A program made the position numbers and the translations under genes. This document shows positions 15,688 to 24,506 of a DNA stretch of 64,000 nt, in pieces. Source of the stretch: Senimuribacter sp049852125 (lineage in GTDB: Bacteria; Bacillota; Clostridia; Peptostreptococcales; Anaerovoracaceae); assembly GCF_049852125.1 (NCBI RefSeq), contig NZ_CP187532.1:992001-1056000 (forward strand). Direction: 5' to 3'. The stretch's first letter is position 1, and every line of letters starts with the position of its first letter. The notes under the pieces are model-generated. The model ran no database searches and was not told the origin of the DNA. It saw nothing but the letters and a program-made list of their open reading frames with translations.

Positions 15688-16836
15688 CTATAGCTGTTTC
15701 ATATGATGAATTTTGGCGGTGATAGAGATGGTTTCGTAGAAATCCATATCACTTTTTCCATAGGGAATCAGCTCTTTCAGTTTGCCAATACGATAGCGGA
15801 TGGTATTTTCGTGTACGAACATAGCCTCCGCTGTTTTTTTGCAGTCCATCTGATATGCTGTGAACGTGAGCATGGTATCCAGTAGGCAGGTGTTGTTTTG
15901 GGCGTCAGATTCTAAAATCGGCAGGGTGATATCCTGGTAAAACTGTTCCAGGGACGGACTGCCCAAAAGATCCGCCAGAATGCGGGCGACGCCCAGTTCA
16001 CTGTACATGATTCTCCCTTGCTGATCGGGGCTGCCGGCAGTGATACAGAGCAGACTTTCTGCAATCGCTCTGCCTGTGTCGTCCAGCTTGTGGGGATTGC
16101 TGATACCAATCCGAGCGCCCTGTAAGGCGGTATAAATCTGCGACGCGGTATGCTGTACCGTTTTAGAAGCTGCGTCGGCTCTGCTGTCGGAATAGGAGAG
16201 GAGAAACAGAATCCCACCGCGAAATTCTGCAGCAAAATGCCTGAGATCACGAATTACCGAAGACATGAGATTGACCTTGGTACTTGGCGGAAGCGTTTGA
16301 TCTGTTTGCGCAAAGAGCGCCGTAATATTTTGCTGAAAGGAGGGATTCAGCTCCTGCAGCAAACGCCTTTTTTTATCGGAGGAACTGCTGCGGCTTAAGA
16401 TGGTTTCTAGTTTTTCTTCTATGGTATTCTTCTGTTCCATGGCGATTTTACATTCCATGATACTTGCGATCACCAACGAATAGGGCGTACGGCAGTCCAG
16501 AAAAATAACCGGAAGTCCCGCCTCGTCGCAAAGGGCTGTCGCTTCCCGCGGCAGAGTATGCATATATTCATCAAAGACAATCAGGGCAGCGCTTTTTTGG
16601 GAGATCAGATAGCGCAGTGTATGCATGATATAATCGGTGTCGTCTTTGCCATAGTAAAAGAACGTCAGATAGACATCTCCGGGAAAGAGCTGAATGTCGG
16701 TATCAATCTCGCTGATAGGATTGTCGTAAACGTTGATATAATGAATTTCATTTTGCAGTCCGCTTTTGCCTGCAGCCAGACGGTAGTCGCTGAAGATGTC
16801 CAGATGAAGGATGTCCGAAACGGTGATTTTTTTCAT
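15688..16836 (-). CDS. PucR-family transcriptional regulator
   Basis: A 382-residue regulator with a PucR N-terminal ligand-sensing domain (residues 1-120, starting MKKITVSDILHLDIF) and a C-terminal PucR/CdaR-type helix-turn-helix (CKKTAEAMFVHENTIRYRIG). The frame is open to 16950, but the start at 16836 has an AAGAGG ribosome site and begins like family members. It is transcribed away from the permease-racemase cluster and probably controls it in response to a purine- or hydantoin-like compound. The operator is not obvious. Confidence 0.85.
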   Translation of the reverse strand: MKKITVSDILHLDIFSDYRLAAGKSGLQNEIHYINVYDNPISEIDTDIQLFPGDVYLTFFYYGKDDTDYIMHTLRYLISQKSAALIVFDEYMHTLPREATALCDEAGLPVIFLDCRTPYSLVIASIMECKIAMEQKNTIEEKLETILSRSSSSDKKRRLLQELNPSFQQNITALFAQTDQTLPPSTKVNLMSSVIRDLRHFAAEFRGGILFLLSYSDSRADAASKTVQHTASQIYTALQGARIGISNPHKLDDTGRAIAESLLCITAGSPDQQGRIMYSELGVARILADLLGSPSLEQFYQDITLPILESDAQNNTCLLDTMLTFTAYQMDCKKTAEAMFVHENTIRYRIGKLKELIPYGKSDMDFYETISITAKIHHMKQL

Positions 16837-16951
16837 TTTTTGCCTCTTTTCGACAGTGGTATTTGTATAAATTATAAATGAAAATGGAGAAAAAGCAATA
16901 CTAGATTGTGAAAACCACAAAAATAAGCGGTATTTATTCGTAGCGCCCATA

Positions 16952-16980
16952 ATGACAAGTTATCTGAAAATTGATATGAT
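16952..16980 (+). promoter_or_regulatory. Promoter of the NCS1 permease operon
   Basis: ATGACA (16952-16957), 17 bases, TATGAT (16975-16980), 30 bases before the gene start. The match is moderate; PucR activation could compensate for it. Confidence 0.5.
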
Positions 16981-17010
16981 TGGTGCAATCAAAGAAAAGG
17001 AGTTTTTACT

Positions 17011-18291
17011 ATGTCTGAAGAAAACAAGAAGTCAATGGAGGACTTTGCTCTGGAACGAGTAAAGCCTGAGGACCGAAAAGGCTGGGTTTCACTGGCAGCT
17101 GTGCAGACCGGCCTGTTTATCTGTGTACCGAGCCTTTTGCTGGGCGCGATTCTGTCAGCGTCTATGCCGCTGTGGCAAGCCCTTGCAGCGGGAATTATCG
17201 GATATCTGCTTACGATTTTCATCTCTTTCTTTCTGGGGATGCAGGGAGCAGATTTGGGGATTCCCAGTGCAGTGATTACTTGCTCTACTTTCGGGACAAA
17301 GGGTGCAAGAATTTTAATCAGTTCTCTGCTTGCCATCTCGATGATCGGCTGGTTCGGCATCAACTGCAACGTATGCGGCGAAGCCTTTTCCAACCTGATG
17401 CACATCGCGACCGGCGTAGAAATTCCGGTGAGTATATCCTCTATCGCATGGGGCGTCATTATGCTGCTGAGCGCCGTATTCGGCATGAACGCGCTGAAAA
17501 AGCTGGATTCTGTTTCCATTCCGCTGCTGGTAATCATTATGGTACTCGGTACGGTCATGGCGTTCAGAAAATTTGGATCAGCAGGACTTGCCGTAGAAGT
17601 AGAACAGTCTATGACCATGATGCAGGGTATCGGACTTTCCTTTAGCTTTACAGCGGTCGCAGCGGTCACTTGCTCCGATATCACCAGATTCCAGAAGAGC
17701 AGAAAAGAAACCATTAAGTCCACATTCTGGGGCATTCTGCCTGCAGCCATTTTTACCCTGGTGCTAGGCATTTTGATGACAAAGGTAGCGGCGGATTACG
17801 ATATTTCTTCGGTACTGGCAACGGTAGGACTGCCGTTTCTGGGGATTATCGTACTGATTCTGGCAACCTGGACCACCAATTCCCTCAACGCATATTCTGC
17901 GGGACTGGATGTGGTGATGACCTTTAATCTGCCGGATAACAAGAGAAAGCTGGCGACCCTGGTGACCGGTCTTGTAGGCATCGTCCTGGCAGTGCTGGGC
18001 ATTCTGGGCCACATTGAATCATTCCTGAGCCTGCTGTCCTATGTGTTCTCCGCCATGGGCGGCGTCATGATGGCGGACTACTGGATTGTTGGAAAAGGGA
18101 AACCGGAAAGCTGGCACAGAGTGGAAGGCTTCAACTGGACAGGTATTCTTTCGACGATCATTGCCATCGCCATTGCTGCTTTTGTGGTCAAGGTCGACTA
18201 CTCTGGTCTGCTCTGGGGACTGATCGTTTACCTGATTGTAGAGAAATTCATTCCGTCAAAGTCGAGAGAACTGGACGGAACCGTAGAATAG
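17011..18291 (+). CDS. NCS1-family permease (cytosine/hydantoin-type)
   Basis: A 426-residue membrane protein with about 12 hydrophobic helices, resembling CodB-type nucleobase:cation symporter-1 members. An N-terminal cytoplasmic stretch (ERVKPEDRKGW) leads into the first helix, and a conserved-looking GWFGINCNVCGEAF block sits in an early helix. AAAGGAG precedes the ATG. It starts an operon with a DUF917 protein, a hydantoin racemase and an M20 peptidase, so the cargo is probably a hydantoin, cytosine or related cyclic ureide. Confidence 0.83.
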   Translation: MSEENKKSMEDFALERVKPEDRKGWVSLAAVQTGLFICVPSLLLGAILSASMPLWQALAAGIIGYLLTIFISFFLGMQGADLGIPSAVITCSTFGTKGARILISSLLAISMIGWFGINCNVCGEAFSNLMHIATGVEIPVSISSIAWGVIMLLSAVFGMNALKKLDSVSIPLLVIIMVLGTVMAFRKFGSAGLAVEVEQSMTMMQGIGLSFSFTAVAAVTCSDITRFQKSRKETIKSTFWGILPAAIFTLVLGILMTKVAADYDISSVLATVGLPFLGIIVLILATWTTNSLNAYSAGLDVVMTFNLPDNKRKLATLVTGLVGIVLAVLGILGHIESFLSLLSYVFSAMGGVMMADYWIVGKGKPESWHRVEGFNWTGILSTIIAIAIAAFVVKVDYSGLLWGLIVYLIVEKFIPSKSRELDGTVE

Positions 18292-18319
18292 TTTAGAAAG
18301 ATATGAGGAGGATAACATC

Positions 18320-19417
18320 ATGAGAAAGCTAGAAAAACAGGAAATTATTGATCTTCTTTACGGCTGCACCATCGTAGGCACCGGCGGAGGCGGCGATCTG
18401 GATCTGGGACTTCGTACCATGGAAGAAGACTTTGCCCAGGGTAAGGATCTGTACATGGCAAGTGTGGATGAGGTACCTGATGATGCTTACATCGCAGTGC
18501 CGTACATGTGCGGCTCTCCGGCTTCCCTGGAAGGCGGCGGAGAGGAATATGCTCATCTGCCACTGCTGGGATATCCGGAATCTCTGCTGGCGTTCCGCAC
18601 CTTAGAGGATTACTTCGGTCAGAAGTTTTTCGGCGCGGTTTCTACGGAGCTGGGCGGTGCGAATACGGCATTTGCCCTTCACGCAGCCTGCCAGCTGGGT
18701 GTGCCGATTATTGATGCGGACCCGGCAGGTCGTTCTGTGCCGGAACTGCAGCACAGCACCTTCTTTGTAAAGGACATTCCGATGGCGCCCATTGCACTGG
18801 CGACCCAGTTTGGCGACGCTATGATTGTAAAGGATATTGTGGACGACATGCGTGCAGAAGACATTGTTAGAAGCGTAGCTGTTGCCAGCGGAAATAAAAT
18901 TGGCGTGGCAGATCATGCCATTACCGGAAAGCAGCTCCGCGGCGCGATTATTCCAAATGCCTTGTCTTACACGTTGAAGCTGGGTGAGGCTCTTCGGAAA
19001 GCAAGAGAAAATGGAGAGGATGTTGCGGAAAAGGTTTGTGAGGCAGGAAACGGCAAAGTGCTGTTCCGCGGTATCGTGAAAGAGTGGAAGGTAGAAGAAA
19101 CCGGCGGTTTCATCTATGGAGATACCGTGCTTGCGGGCACCGGCGCATATGAGGGGCATGAATACAAGGTTTGGTATAAGAATGAACATTTGGTTTCTTA
19201 TCTGGACGGTGAAGTGGATATTACAGTGCCGGATCTGATCTGCGTAGTAGATAAAGACGGCACACCGGTGACCAATCCAAACTATGAGAACGGCATGGAA
19301 CTGACCGTATTTGTTCTGCCGGCGCCGGAAATCTGGAAAACCAAAAGAGGGCTTGAGGTCTTCGGTCCGAGAAGTTTCGGCTTTGATTTTGACTATGTAC
19401 CTTTTAACGAAAGATAA
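18320..19417 (+). CDS. DUF917 (S-methyl thiohydantoin desulfurase-like) protein
   Basis: A 365-residue protein with the DUF917 N-terminal signature GCTIVGTGGGGDLDLGL (residues 11-27). The C-terminal part has a beta-rich stretch (VDITVPDLICVVDKDGTPV) typical of the family. DUF917 proteins occur beside hydantoinases and permeases; some act on thiohydantoins. It lies between a permease and a racemase in an apparent operon. The chemistry is not established from the sequence. Confidence 0.8.
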   Translation: MRKLEKQEIIDLLYGCTIVGTGGGGDLDLGLRTMEEDFAQGKDLYMASVDEVPDDAYIAVPYMCGSPASLEGGGEEYAHLPLLGYPESLLAFRTLEDYFGQKFFGAVSTELGGANTAFALHAACQLGVPIIDADPAGRSVPELQHSTFFVKDIPMAPIALATQFGDAMIVKDIVDDMRAEDIVRSVAVASGNKIGVADHAITGKQLRGAIIPNALSYTLKLGEALRKARENGEDVAEKVCEAGNGKVLFRGIVKEWKVEETGGFIYGDTVLAGTGAYEGHEYKVWYKNEHLVSYLDGEVDITVPDLICVVDKDGTPVTNPNYENGMELTVFVLPAPEIWKTKRGLEVFGPRSFGFDFDYVPFNER

Positions 19418-19429
19418 GAGGCGCAGGTG

Positions 19430-20161
19430 ATGAAGCTGAAATTTATCATTCCTGTGGTAGGAGATTATTCTGACTACAGCGAAGAACTTGCCGCGTATCT
19501 GAAGCCTCATCTGATGCCGGAAACGGAACTGGAATTTTCCAGTCTGCAATATGGGTTTGAAACGGTGGAGACAGAGCTTGCCGGCATGGTAAACGGTAGC
19601 CAGGTCGTCATGGCAGTAAAGGATGATGGAAATTTTGACGGCGTCTTTGTGGACTGCTTTGATGATCCGGGCGTTTATGGTCTCAGGGAAATGGGACGTA
19701 TCCCTGCCGTAGGACCTTATGAAGCGGCGGTAACGACGGCCCTTTCTCTTGGAGAGCGAATCGGCATCATTACTACCGATCAGGCAGGCATTTTGAATGA
19801 AGAAAAGAAGGCGCGAAATCTCGGTGTGTCAGACCGTATTGTTTCCATTCGCGCGCTGGATCTGATGGTGGAAAACATCAAAGTGGAAAAAGACACATTG
19901 CTTGCCGCTTTGGCGGATCTGTGTACGGAGATGGCAACACAGGATCGTGTCAGTGTGATCTGTCTTGGCTGCACAGCCATGTACTATATCTATGAGGATT
20001 TGCTGCAAATTCTTGCAGACAGGAAGGTTTGCGTCAATGTGATCGAACCAGTGCGAAACGGCTGTGTGGCGCTGGAATCCATGGTTCGGATGGGTTACAA
20101 CAATTTTATTCCCGGCGGCGTATCCTTTGATACGCTACACTGGACGCAGGCAGAAGGGTAG
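19430..20161 (+). CDS. Asp/Glu/hydantoin racemase
   Basis: A 243-residue two-cysteine racemase. The catalytic pair is Cys76 (VFVDCFDDPG) and Cys181 (ICLGCTAMYYI), the same numbering as characterised hydantoin racemases. It inverts the C5 centre of 5-substituted hydantoins, or acts on aspartate/glutamate-like substrates. ATG 19430 is better spaced from AGAGG than the GTG one codon earlier. Its place after the DUF917 gene supports a hydantoin role over cell-wall glutamate racemization. Confidence 0.85.
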   Translation: MKLKFIIPVVGDYSDYSEELAAYLKPHLMPETELEFSSLQYGFETVETELAGMVNGSQVVMAVKDDGNFDGVFVDCFDDPGVYGLREMGRIPAVGPYEAAVTTALSLGERIGIITTDQAGILNEEKKARNLGVSDRIVSIRALDLMVENIKVEKDTLLAALADLCTEMATQDRVSVICLGCTAMYYIYEDLLQILADRKVCVNVIEPVRNGCVALESMVRMGYNNFIPGGVSFDTLHWTQAEG

Positions 20162-20234
20162 ACGCAGACAGCATTTTCGTGTATAATAAAATGCAAGGAA
20201 CTATATATTGCAAAATATAGGAGGATTGTGCAAA

Positions 20235-21452
20235 ATGATTGAGAGCTTACAGAAACTGCTCGCCGTTCCCAGTGTCACCGGAACGCCGGAGGTGTATGAT
20301 GCCCTTGGCTGCGCACTAGGTATTTGCGAAGAACTGGGCTTCCGTACGAAATATGTGGACGGAAAGCTGGGCTATGCTGAGATCGGCGGGGGAGAAGAAC
20401 TGATGGGGATTCTCTGTCATCTGGACGTGGTGCCTGCGGGAGAGGGATGGAACTTTCCGCCTTTTGCCGGTACGGTAAAGGGAGACCGCATTTATGGGCG
20501 TGGCGTGATGGACGATAAAGGGCCTGCTATGGCAGCGATTTATGCCATGAAGGATGTGCTGGATTCCGGAAGAAAGCTGAAAAAGCGAGTGCGTATCATC
20601 TTTGGCGTCATGGAGGAATGCGGCGACTGGGAAGATATGGAGTATTATAAATCCTGCGAGGAAATTCCATCTTTCGGATTCACGCCGGATGCTGACTTCC
20701 CTGCAATTTACGGAGAAAAAGGAATCCTGATGGCGGTATTATCCATGGATGCAGCTAAAGCCGGTTTTTCAGAGATTGCCGGCGGCGACGCGCCGAACAT
20801 GGTAGCGGCGTGGGCAAAGGGCGTATTGCCGGATGGCACTGTTTTTTCTGAAACAGGAAAGGCAGCCCACGGCAGCACGCCGGAAGATGGAGAAAACGCT
20901 ATCACCAAGCTGATGGAAAAGGCTGCCGCAAAAGACTGTCACTTTGCCAAAGTGTATATGGATAAAATCGGCTGGCGGCTGGACGGCTCCGGCTGCGGCA
21001 TCGGTCTTTCTGATGCTGCCAGCGGCGGACTGACCTTTAATGCCGGAAAGATTTCCATGGAGGACGGAAAAGTGCAGCTGGCGGTGGATATTCGCTATCC
21101 GGTAACCTATGCGGAAGAAGATGTGGTTCAAAAGCTGCGGGAAAATTTCGCTGAGGCGGAGATTGCAGTGGAAATCGCAGCGGCGATGCAGCCGGTGTAT
21201 ATGGATCAAAACGGACCTGTGATCGGAAAGCTGATGGAAGCTTACGTGGAGGTGACCGGTGATGATACACCGCCGCAGCTGATCGGCGGCGGTACTTACG
21301 CCAGAGCCATGGAGAATATCGTAGCTTTCGGTCCGGCGTTTCCGGGCAGAGAGCTGACGGAACATCAAGCCAACGAGTGGATCTTTGTAGAGGATTTGGA
21401 AAAAGCACGGGAAATCTACCGGCTCGCCATCGAAAAACTAGCTTGTGAATAG
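20235..21452 (+). CDS. M20-family metallopeptidase (PepV/Sapep-type dipeptidase)
   Basis: A 405-residue dinuclear zinc peptidase. Metal motifs are HLDVVPAGEGW (His-Asp), GRGVMDDKGP (bridging Asp) and MEECGDWEDMEYY (catalytic and ligand Glu), with a C-terminal EHQANEW. The ATG at 20235 follows AGGAGG; an in-frame ATG at 20208 lacks a site. It could hydrolyse a dipeptide or an N-carbamoyl/N-acyl amino acid released by the upstream enzymes. It ends the operon before a strong hairpin. Confidence 0.85.
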   Translation: MIESLQKLLAVPSVTGTPEVYDALGCALGICEELGFRTKYVDGKLGYAEIGGGEELMGILCHLDVVPAGEGWNFPPFAGTVKGDRIYGRGVMDDKGPAMAAIYAMKDVLDSGRKLKKRVRIIFGVMEECGDWEDMEYYKSCEEIPSFGFTPDADFPAIYGEKGILMAVLSMDAAKAGFSEIAGGDAPNMVAAWAKGVLPDGTVFSETGKAAHGSTPEDGENAITKLMEKAAAKDCHFAKVYMDKIGWRLDGSGCGIGLSDAASGGLTFNAGKISMEDGKVQLAVDIRYPVTYAEEDVVQKLRENFAEAEIAVEIAAAMQPVYMDQNGPVIGKLMEAYVEVTGDDTPPQLIGGGTYARAMENIVAFGPAFPGRELTEHQANEWIFVEDLEKAREIYRLAIEKLACE

Positions 21453-21457
21453 ATGAA

Positions 21458-21498
21458 AATCAAATAGGAACTGCTGCTTCTGCAGTTCCTATTTGATT
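21458..21498 (+). terminator. Hairpin closing the hydantoin-type operon
   Basis: A 17-bp perfect stem AATCAAATAGGAACTGC / GCAGTTCCTATTTGATT encloses a seven-base loop. The run of T is inside the stem, not after it, so termination is likely but not textbook. Confidence 0.65.
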
Positions 21499-21627
21499 GC
21501 GGTGCGCCCGCTGCATAGAACGAAGTGTTGCGTTTGCCGTGAGCATGATGAGACCGACTCTTGAAAAACAGGCAGTCAGATGGTATACTGATTGCATCAT
21601 ATTTATGAAAATGGAGCAAAGATTACT

Positions 21628-22821
21628 ATGTTGAAGAATAAAACTGTTCTCTTAGGTGTTAGCGGAGGTATTGCGGCATACAAGTGCGCCTCTCTTGTCA
21701 GCAGTCTTGTAAAGGCAGGTTCAGAGGTACATGTGATTATGACGGAGCATGCCTGCAATTTTATCAATCCCATTACCTTTGAAACGCTGACAGGAAACAA
21801 GTGTATTGTAGATACCTTTGATCGGAATTTTCAGCACAGCGTGGAGCATGTGGCTCTGGCGAAGAAGGCTGATGTGTTTTTGGTCGCGCCAGCGACGGCG
21901 AACGTGATGGCAAAGCTGGCCCACGGACTGGCTGACGACATGCTGACGACAACCTTTCTGGCATCTACCTGTCCGAAAATCGTCGCGCCTGCCATGAACA
22001 CCGCTATGTATGAAAATCCTATCACCCAGGATAATATGGAAATTTTACGGAGTTATGGCATCGAAGTGATTGCGGCGGCTTACGGCTATCTTGCCTGCGG
22101 TGACACAGGCAGCGGTAAAATGCCTGAACCAGAGGTGTTATTTGCATATATCGAAAAGGCCATTGCTCGTGAAAAGGATATGATAGGAAAACGAGTATTG
22201 GTTACTGCCGGTGCAACCAGAGAGCCTATGGATCCGGTGCGTTTCATTACCAACCATTCCAGCGGCAAGATGGGATTTGCTCTTGCCAGGGAGTGCATGC
22301 TGCGCGGCGCGGAGGTTACTGTGGTAAAAGCGGCGACAACAGCGCTTGTACCGATGTTTGTAGACGTAGTGCCGGTGGAAAGCGCGGCGGACATGTTTGA
22401 AGCAGTGGTTTCGCGAAGCAAAGACTCGGATATCATCATCAAAGCTGCCGCGGTCAGCGATTACACGCCTGTCAATGTCAGCGATCAGAAAGTGAAGAAG
22501 AAAGACGGCGACCTTTCCATTCCTATGAAACGAACCCAGGATATTTTAAAGTATCTGGGAGAGCATAAGCGGGAAGGGCAATTCCTCTGCGGCTTCTCTA
22601 TGGAAACAGAAAATATGCTGGAGAACTCCAAAGCGAAGCTGGCGCGTAAAAACGCTGATATGATTGTGGCGAATAATCTGAAGGATGACGGCGCGGGATT
22701 TGGCACGGACACCAATCTTGTAACATTGATTACAAAGGAAGGCGCAGAGCCGCTTTCACTGATGGGAAAGGATCAGGTTTCAAAGGCCGTGGTGGATGCG
22801 ATTTTGAGATCGATAGAGTAA
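21628..22821 (+). CDS. coaBC: Bifunctional phosphopantothenoylcysteine decarboxylase/synthetase
   Basis: A 397-residue CoA-biosynthesis enzyme. The N-terminal flavin CoaC part shows GVSGGIAAYK, the PAMNTAMYENP motif, and the substrate-recognition loop with the catalytic Cys in GYLACGDTGSGKMPEP. The CoaB part starts near residue 185 with ATREPMDPVRFITNHSSGKMG and contains KAAAVSDYTP. It forms 4'-phosphopantetheine from 4'-phosphopantothenate, cysteine and CTP. I chose ATG 21628 over an in-frame upstream ATG because the protein then begins MLKNKTVLLGVSGG like homologues. Confidence 0.94.
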   Translation: MLKNKTVLLGVSGGIAAYKCASLVSSLVKAGSEVHVIMTEHACNFINPITFETLTGNKCIVDTFDRNFQHSVEHVALAKKADVFLVAPATANVMAKLAHGLADDMLTTTFLASTCPKIVAPAMNTAMYENPITQDNMEILRSYGIEVIAAAYGYLACGDTGSGKMPEPEVLFAYIEKAIAREKDMIGKRVLVTAGATREPMDPVRFITNHSSGKMGFALARECMLRGAEVTVVKAATTALVPMFVDVVPVESAADMFEAVVSRSKDSDIIIKAAAVSDYTPVNVSDQKVKKKDGDLSIPMKRTQDILKYLGEHKREGQFLCGFSMETENMLENSKAKLARKNADMIVANNLKDDGAGFGTDTNLVTLITKEGAEPLSLMGKDQVSKAVVDAILRSIE

Positions 22822-22835
22822 ACTCATAGTGATGA

Positions 22836-22863
22836 TTGACAAATAGAATAACTGTGCTATAAT
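22836..22863 (+). promoter_or_regulatory. Strong sigma-A promoter of the ArsP_2-like gene
   Basis: TTGACA (22836-22841), 16 bases, TATAAT (22858-22863): both hexamers are perfect. The transcript would begin inside the inverted repeat that follows. Confidence 0.85.
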
Positions 22864-22905
22864 AAAAATGCAACTGATTTGCAATTTCGATCTGGTTGCA
22901 TTTTT
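22864..22905. promoter_or_regulatory. Inverted repeat at the transcript start, operator or attenuator
   Basis: AAAAATGCAAC and GTTGCATTTTT form a perfect 11-bp inverted repeat 20 bases apart. A nested TGCAA-CTGAT-TTGCA palindrome lies inside. It could be the operator for the Fur-family repressor encoded downstream, or a hairpin with U-rich 3' arm acting as an attenuator. Confidence 0.6.
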
Positions 22906-22954
22906 AATTTGTCTTCGGAGCATCCTATTTGAAGTTGAATGGAGGAGAGCGGGC

Positions 22955-23806
22955 ATGCTGGAGGTTGTTTTAGATGGATTTAAGGATAGTGTCAAACTGA
23001 TCCCGTTTTTATTTTTAACCTATTTAGTTATGGGAATTTTACAGCATGCAGCAAGTGACAGGCCGCAGCGCTTGATAAAAAAGGCCGGTAAATTCGGGCC
23101 GTTATGGGGCGGTATTCTTGGGGCGTTTCCTCAGTGTGGATTTTCGGCTGCCGCCTCCTATTTCTATATGGGGAGAGTTTTGACACTGGGCACTTTGATT
23201 TCTATTTATATGTCGACCTCTGATGAAATGCTGCCGATTTTGATTTCCGAAAAGGTTGAGATAGGAACGATCGCGGGGATATTGGGAATGAAGATCGTGA
23301 TTGGCATGATCAGTGGTTTTTTGATAGAGATTCTTTTCGGATGGCTGGCACGGAAGAAAAAAGCGCCGAAAAGCTTTGAACACTCCCAGGATAATTGCTG
23401 CAGCTGTGCGGGCAGTATATTTCAGGAGGCGGCGCATCATACGCTGAAGGTTTTTTTCTTTGTATTGATTATTTCCCTGGCAATTGGTTTTGTGATTTAT
23501 ATGGTTGGTGAGAATAGCTTAAAGGCTCTGTTTTCTAACGTTCCATTCGTTGGCGAGGCCATAGCGGGATTGGTAGGTTTGATTCCCAACTGTGCCGCTT
23601 CAGTGATTATTACGCAGCTATATTTGGACGGTATTATTACAGCGGGGCCTATGATGAGCGGACTTTTGGTGAGCGCCGGCGTAGGACTTCTGGTATTGTT
23701 TAAAGAAAATCATCACATGAAGGAAAACCTGATCATTGCAGCGTTTCTCTATGGCGGCAGCGTTGCATGGGGCGTGGTGATTGATTTTTCAGGCATTACA
23801 TTTTAG
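22955..23806 (+). CDS. ArsP_2-like putative metal/metalloid exporter
   Basis: A 283-residue integral membrane protein with about eight to ten hydrophobic segments. Two related motifs mark the two halves: GAFPQCGFSAAAS and GLIPNCAASVIIT, each with a Pro-x-Cys core. These are typical of the permeases annotated as arsenic or heavy-metal (ArsP_2, DUF-type) efflux proteins. A Cys-rich loop (DNCCSCAG) and histidine-rich loop may sense or bind metal. The start at 22955 has GGAGGAG. It is followed 15 bases later by a Fur-family regulator, consistent with metal-controlled efflux. The metal is unknown. Confidence 0.75.
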   Translation: MLEVVLDGFKDSVKLIPFLFLTYLVMGILQHAASDRPQRLIKKAGKFGPLWGGILGAFPQCGFSAAASYFYMGRVLTLGTLISIYMSTSDEMLPILISEKVEIGTIAGILGMKIVIGMISGFLIEILFGWLARKKKAPKSFEHSQDNCCSCAGSIFQEAAHHTLKVFFFVLIISLAIGFVIYMVGENSLKALFSNVPFVGEAIAGLVGLIPNCAASVIITQLYLDGIITAGPMMSGLLVSAGVGLLVLFKENHHMKENLIIAAFLYGGSVAWGVVIDFSGITF

Positions 23807-23821
23807 AGGGAGCATGTAGAC

Positions 23822-24277
23822 ATGATGAAACGAGAGTATAAGACCCATAACAGAGCAAAAATCAAAGAATTTTTGAAAGAGAACTGCGACAGGTCAGTGA
23901 CTGTTCGGGAGATTGACGCGCATCTGCAGGCTCTGGACTGTCCTGTCAATGTGACTACCATTTATCGTTATCTGGATAAATTGGAAAAAGACGGACATCT
24001 GATGAAATATACTGGGGAAAAAGGAGATAAAGCAACTTATCAGATCATAGAGCCAGAGCAGGGATGCGACGCGCATCTTCATCTTCAATGTGTCAGCTGC
24101 GGTGCGGTGATACATTTGAATTGCAGCTTTATGGAGGAGATAGCAGATCATATCAGCCAGGAGCATGAATTCTCTCTGCAGTGCAGGGGGTCTGTTATTT
24201 ATGGGCTCTGCAGCAAATGCCGTCCGGAGCAAAGAGCGCATCGGCAGGCCGCGGGGAGAGACGGATGCAAGAAATAA
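23822..24277 (+). CDS. Fur-family metalloregulator
   Basis: A 151-residue repressor with an N-terminal winged helix (TTIYRYLDKLEKDGHL) and a C-terminal dimer/metal domain. Structural zinc cysteines are visible in CVSCG and CSKC, with the sensory HLHLQC segment between. The C-terminal tail is basic. It is cotranscribed with the ArsP_2-like exporter and probably controls the promoter at 22836. Whether it senses zinc, iron or manganese is not clear; the residues look closer to Zur/Fur than PerR. Confidence 0.88.
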   Translation: MMKREYKTHNRAKIKEFLKENCDRSVTVREIDAHLQALDCPVNVTTIYRYLDKLEKDGHLMKYTGEKGDKATYQIIEPEQGCDAHLHLQCVSCGAVIHLNCSFMEEIADHISQEHEFSLQCRGSVIYGLCSKCRPEQRAHRQAAGRDGCKK

Positions 24278-24420
24278 TCCTGTAATTATGAACGAAAAAA
24301 TAAATAAAACAGGCGCAGCATATAGTCGAAAGTGCATACATATAATGAGAGGCAAGATAGGAAAGGTGTGATTCATGCATGGACGAATATGACGGGCCGT
24401 GTAATTTTATGAAATATTTC

Positions 24421-24459
24421 GGCATTGTTCAGTTGTTTTTAACTGAACTGTGCCTTTTT
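24421..24459 (+). terminator. Terminator after the Fur-family gene
   Basis: GGCATTGTTCAGTT pairs with AACTGAACTGTGCC around a six-T loop, then TTTTTGTGTTTTTT. The 230-base gap before the next gene otherwise shows no gene. Confidence 0.85.
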
Positions 24460-24506
24460 GTGTTTTTTGGTAATACTAAAATCAAATGGAAGTTGGAGGA
24501 TGAAAT

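Noticed and set aside
18602..19549. 315-codon open frame antisense to the DUF917 gene
   Set aside because: Low-complexity basic and aromatic translation, spans two sense genes, no start signal.
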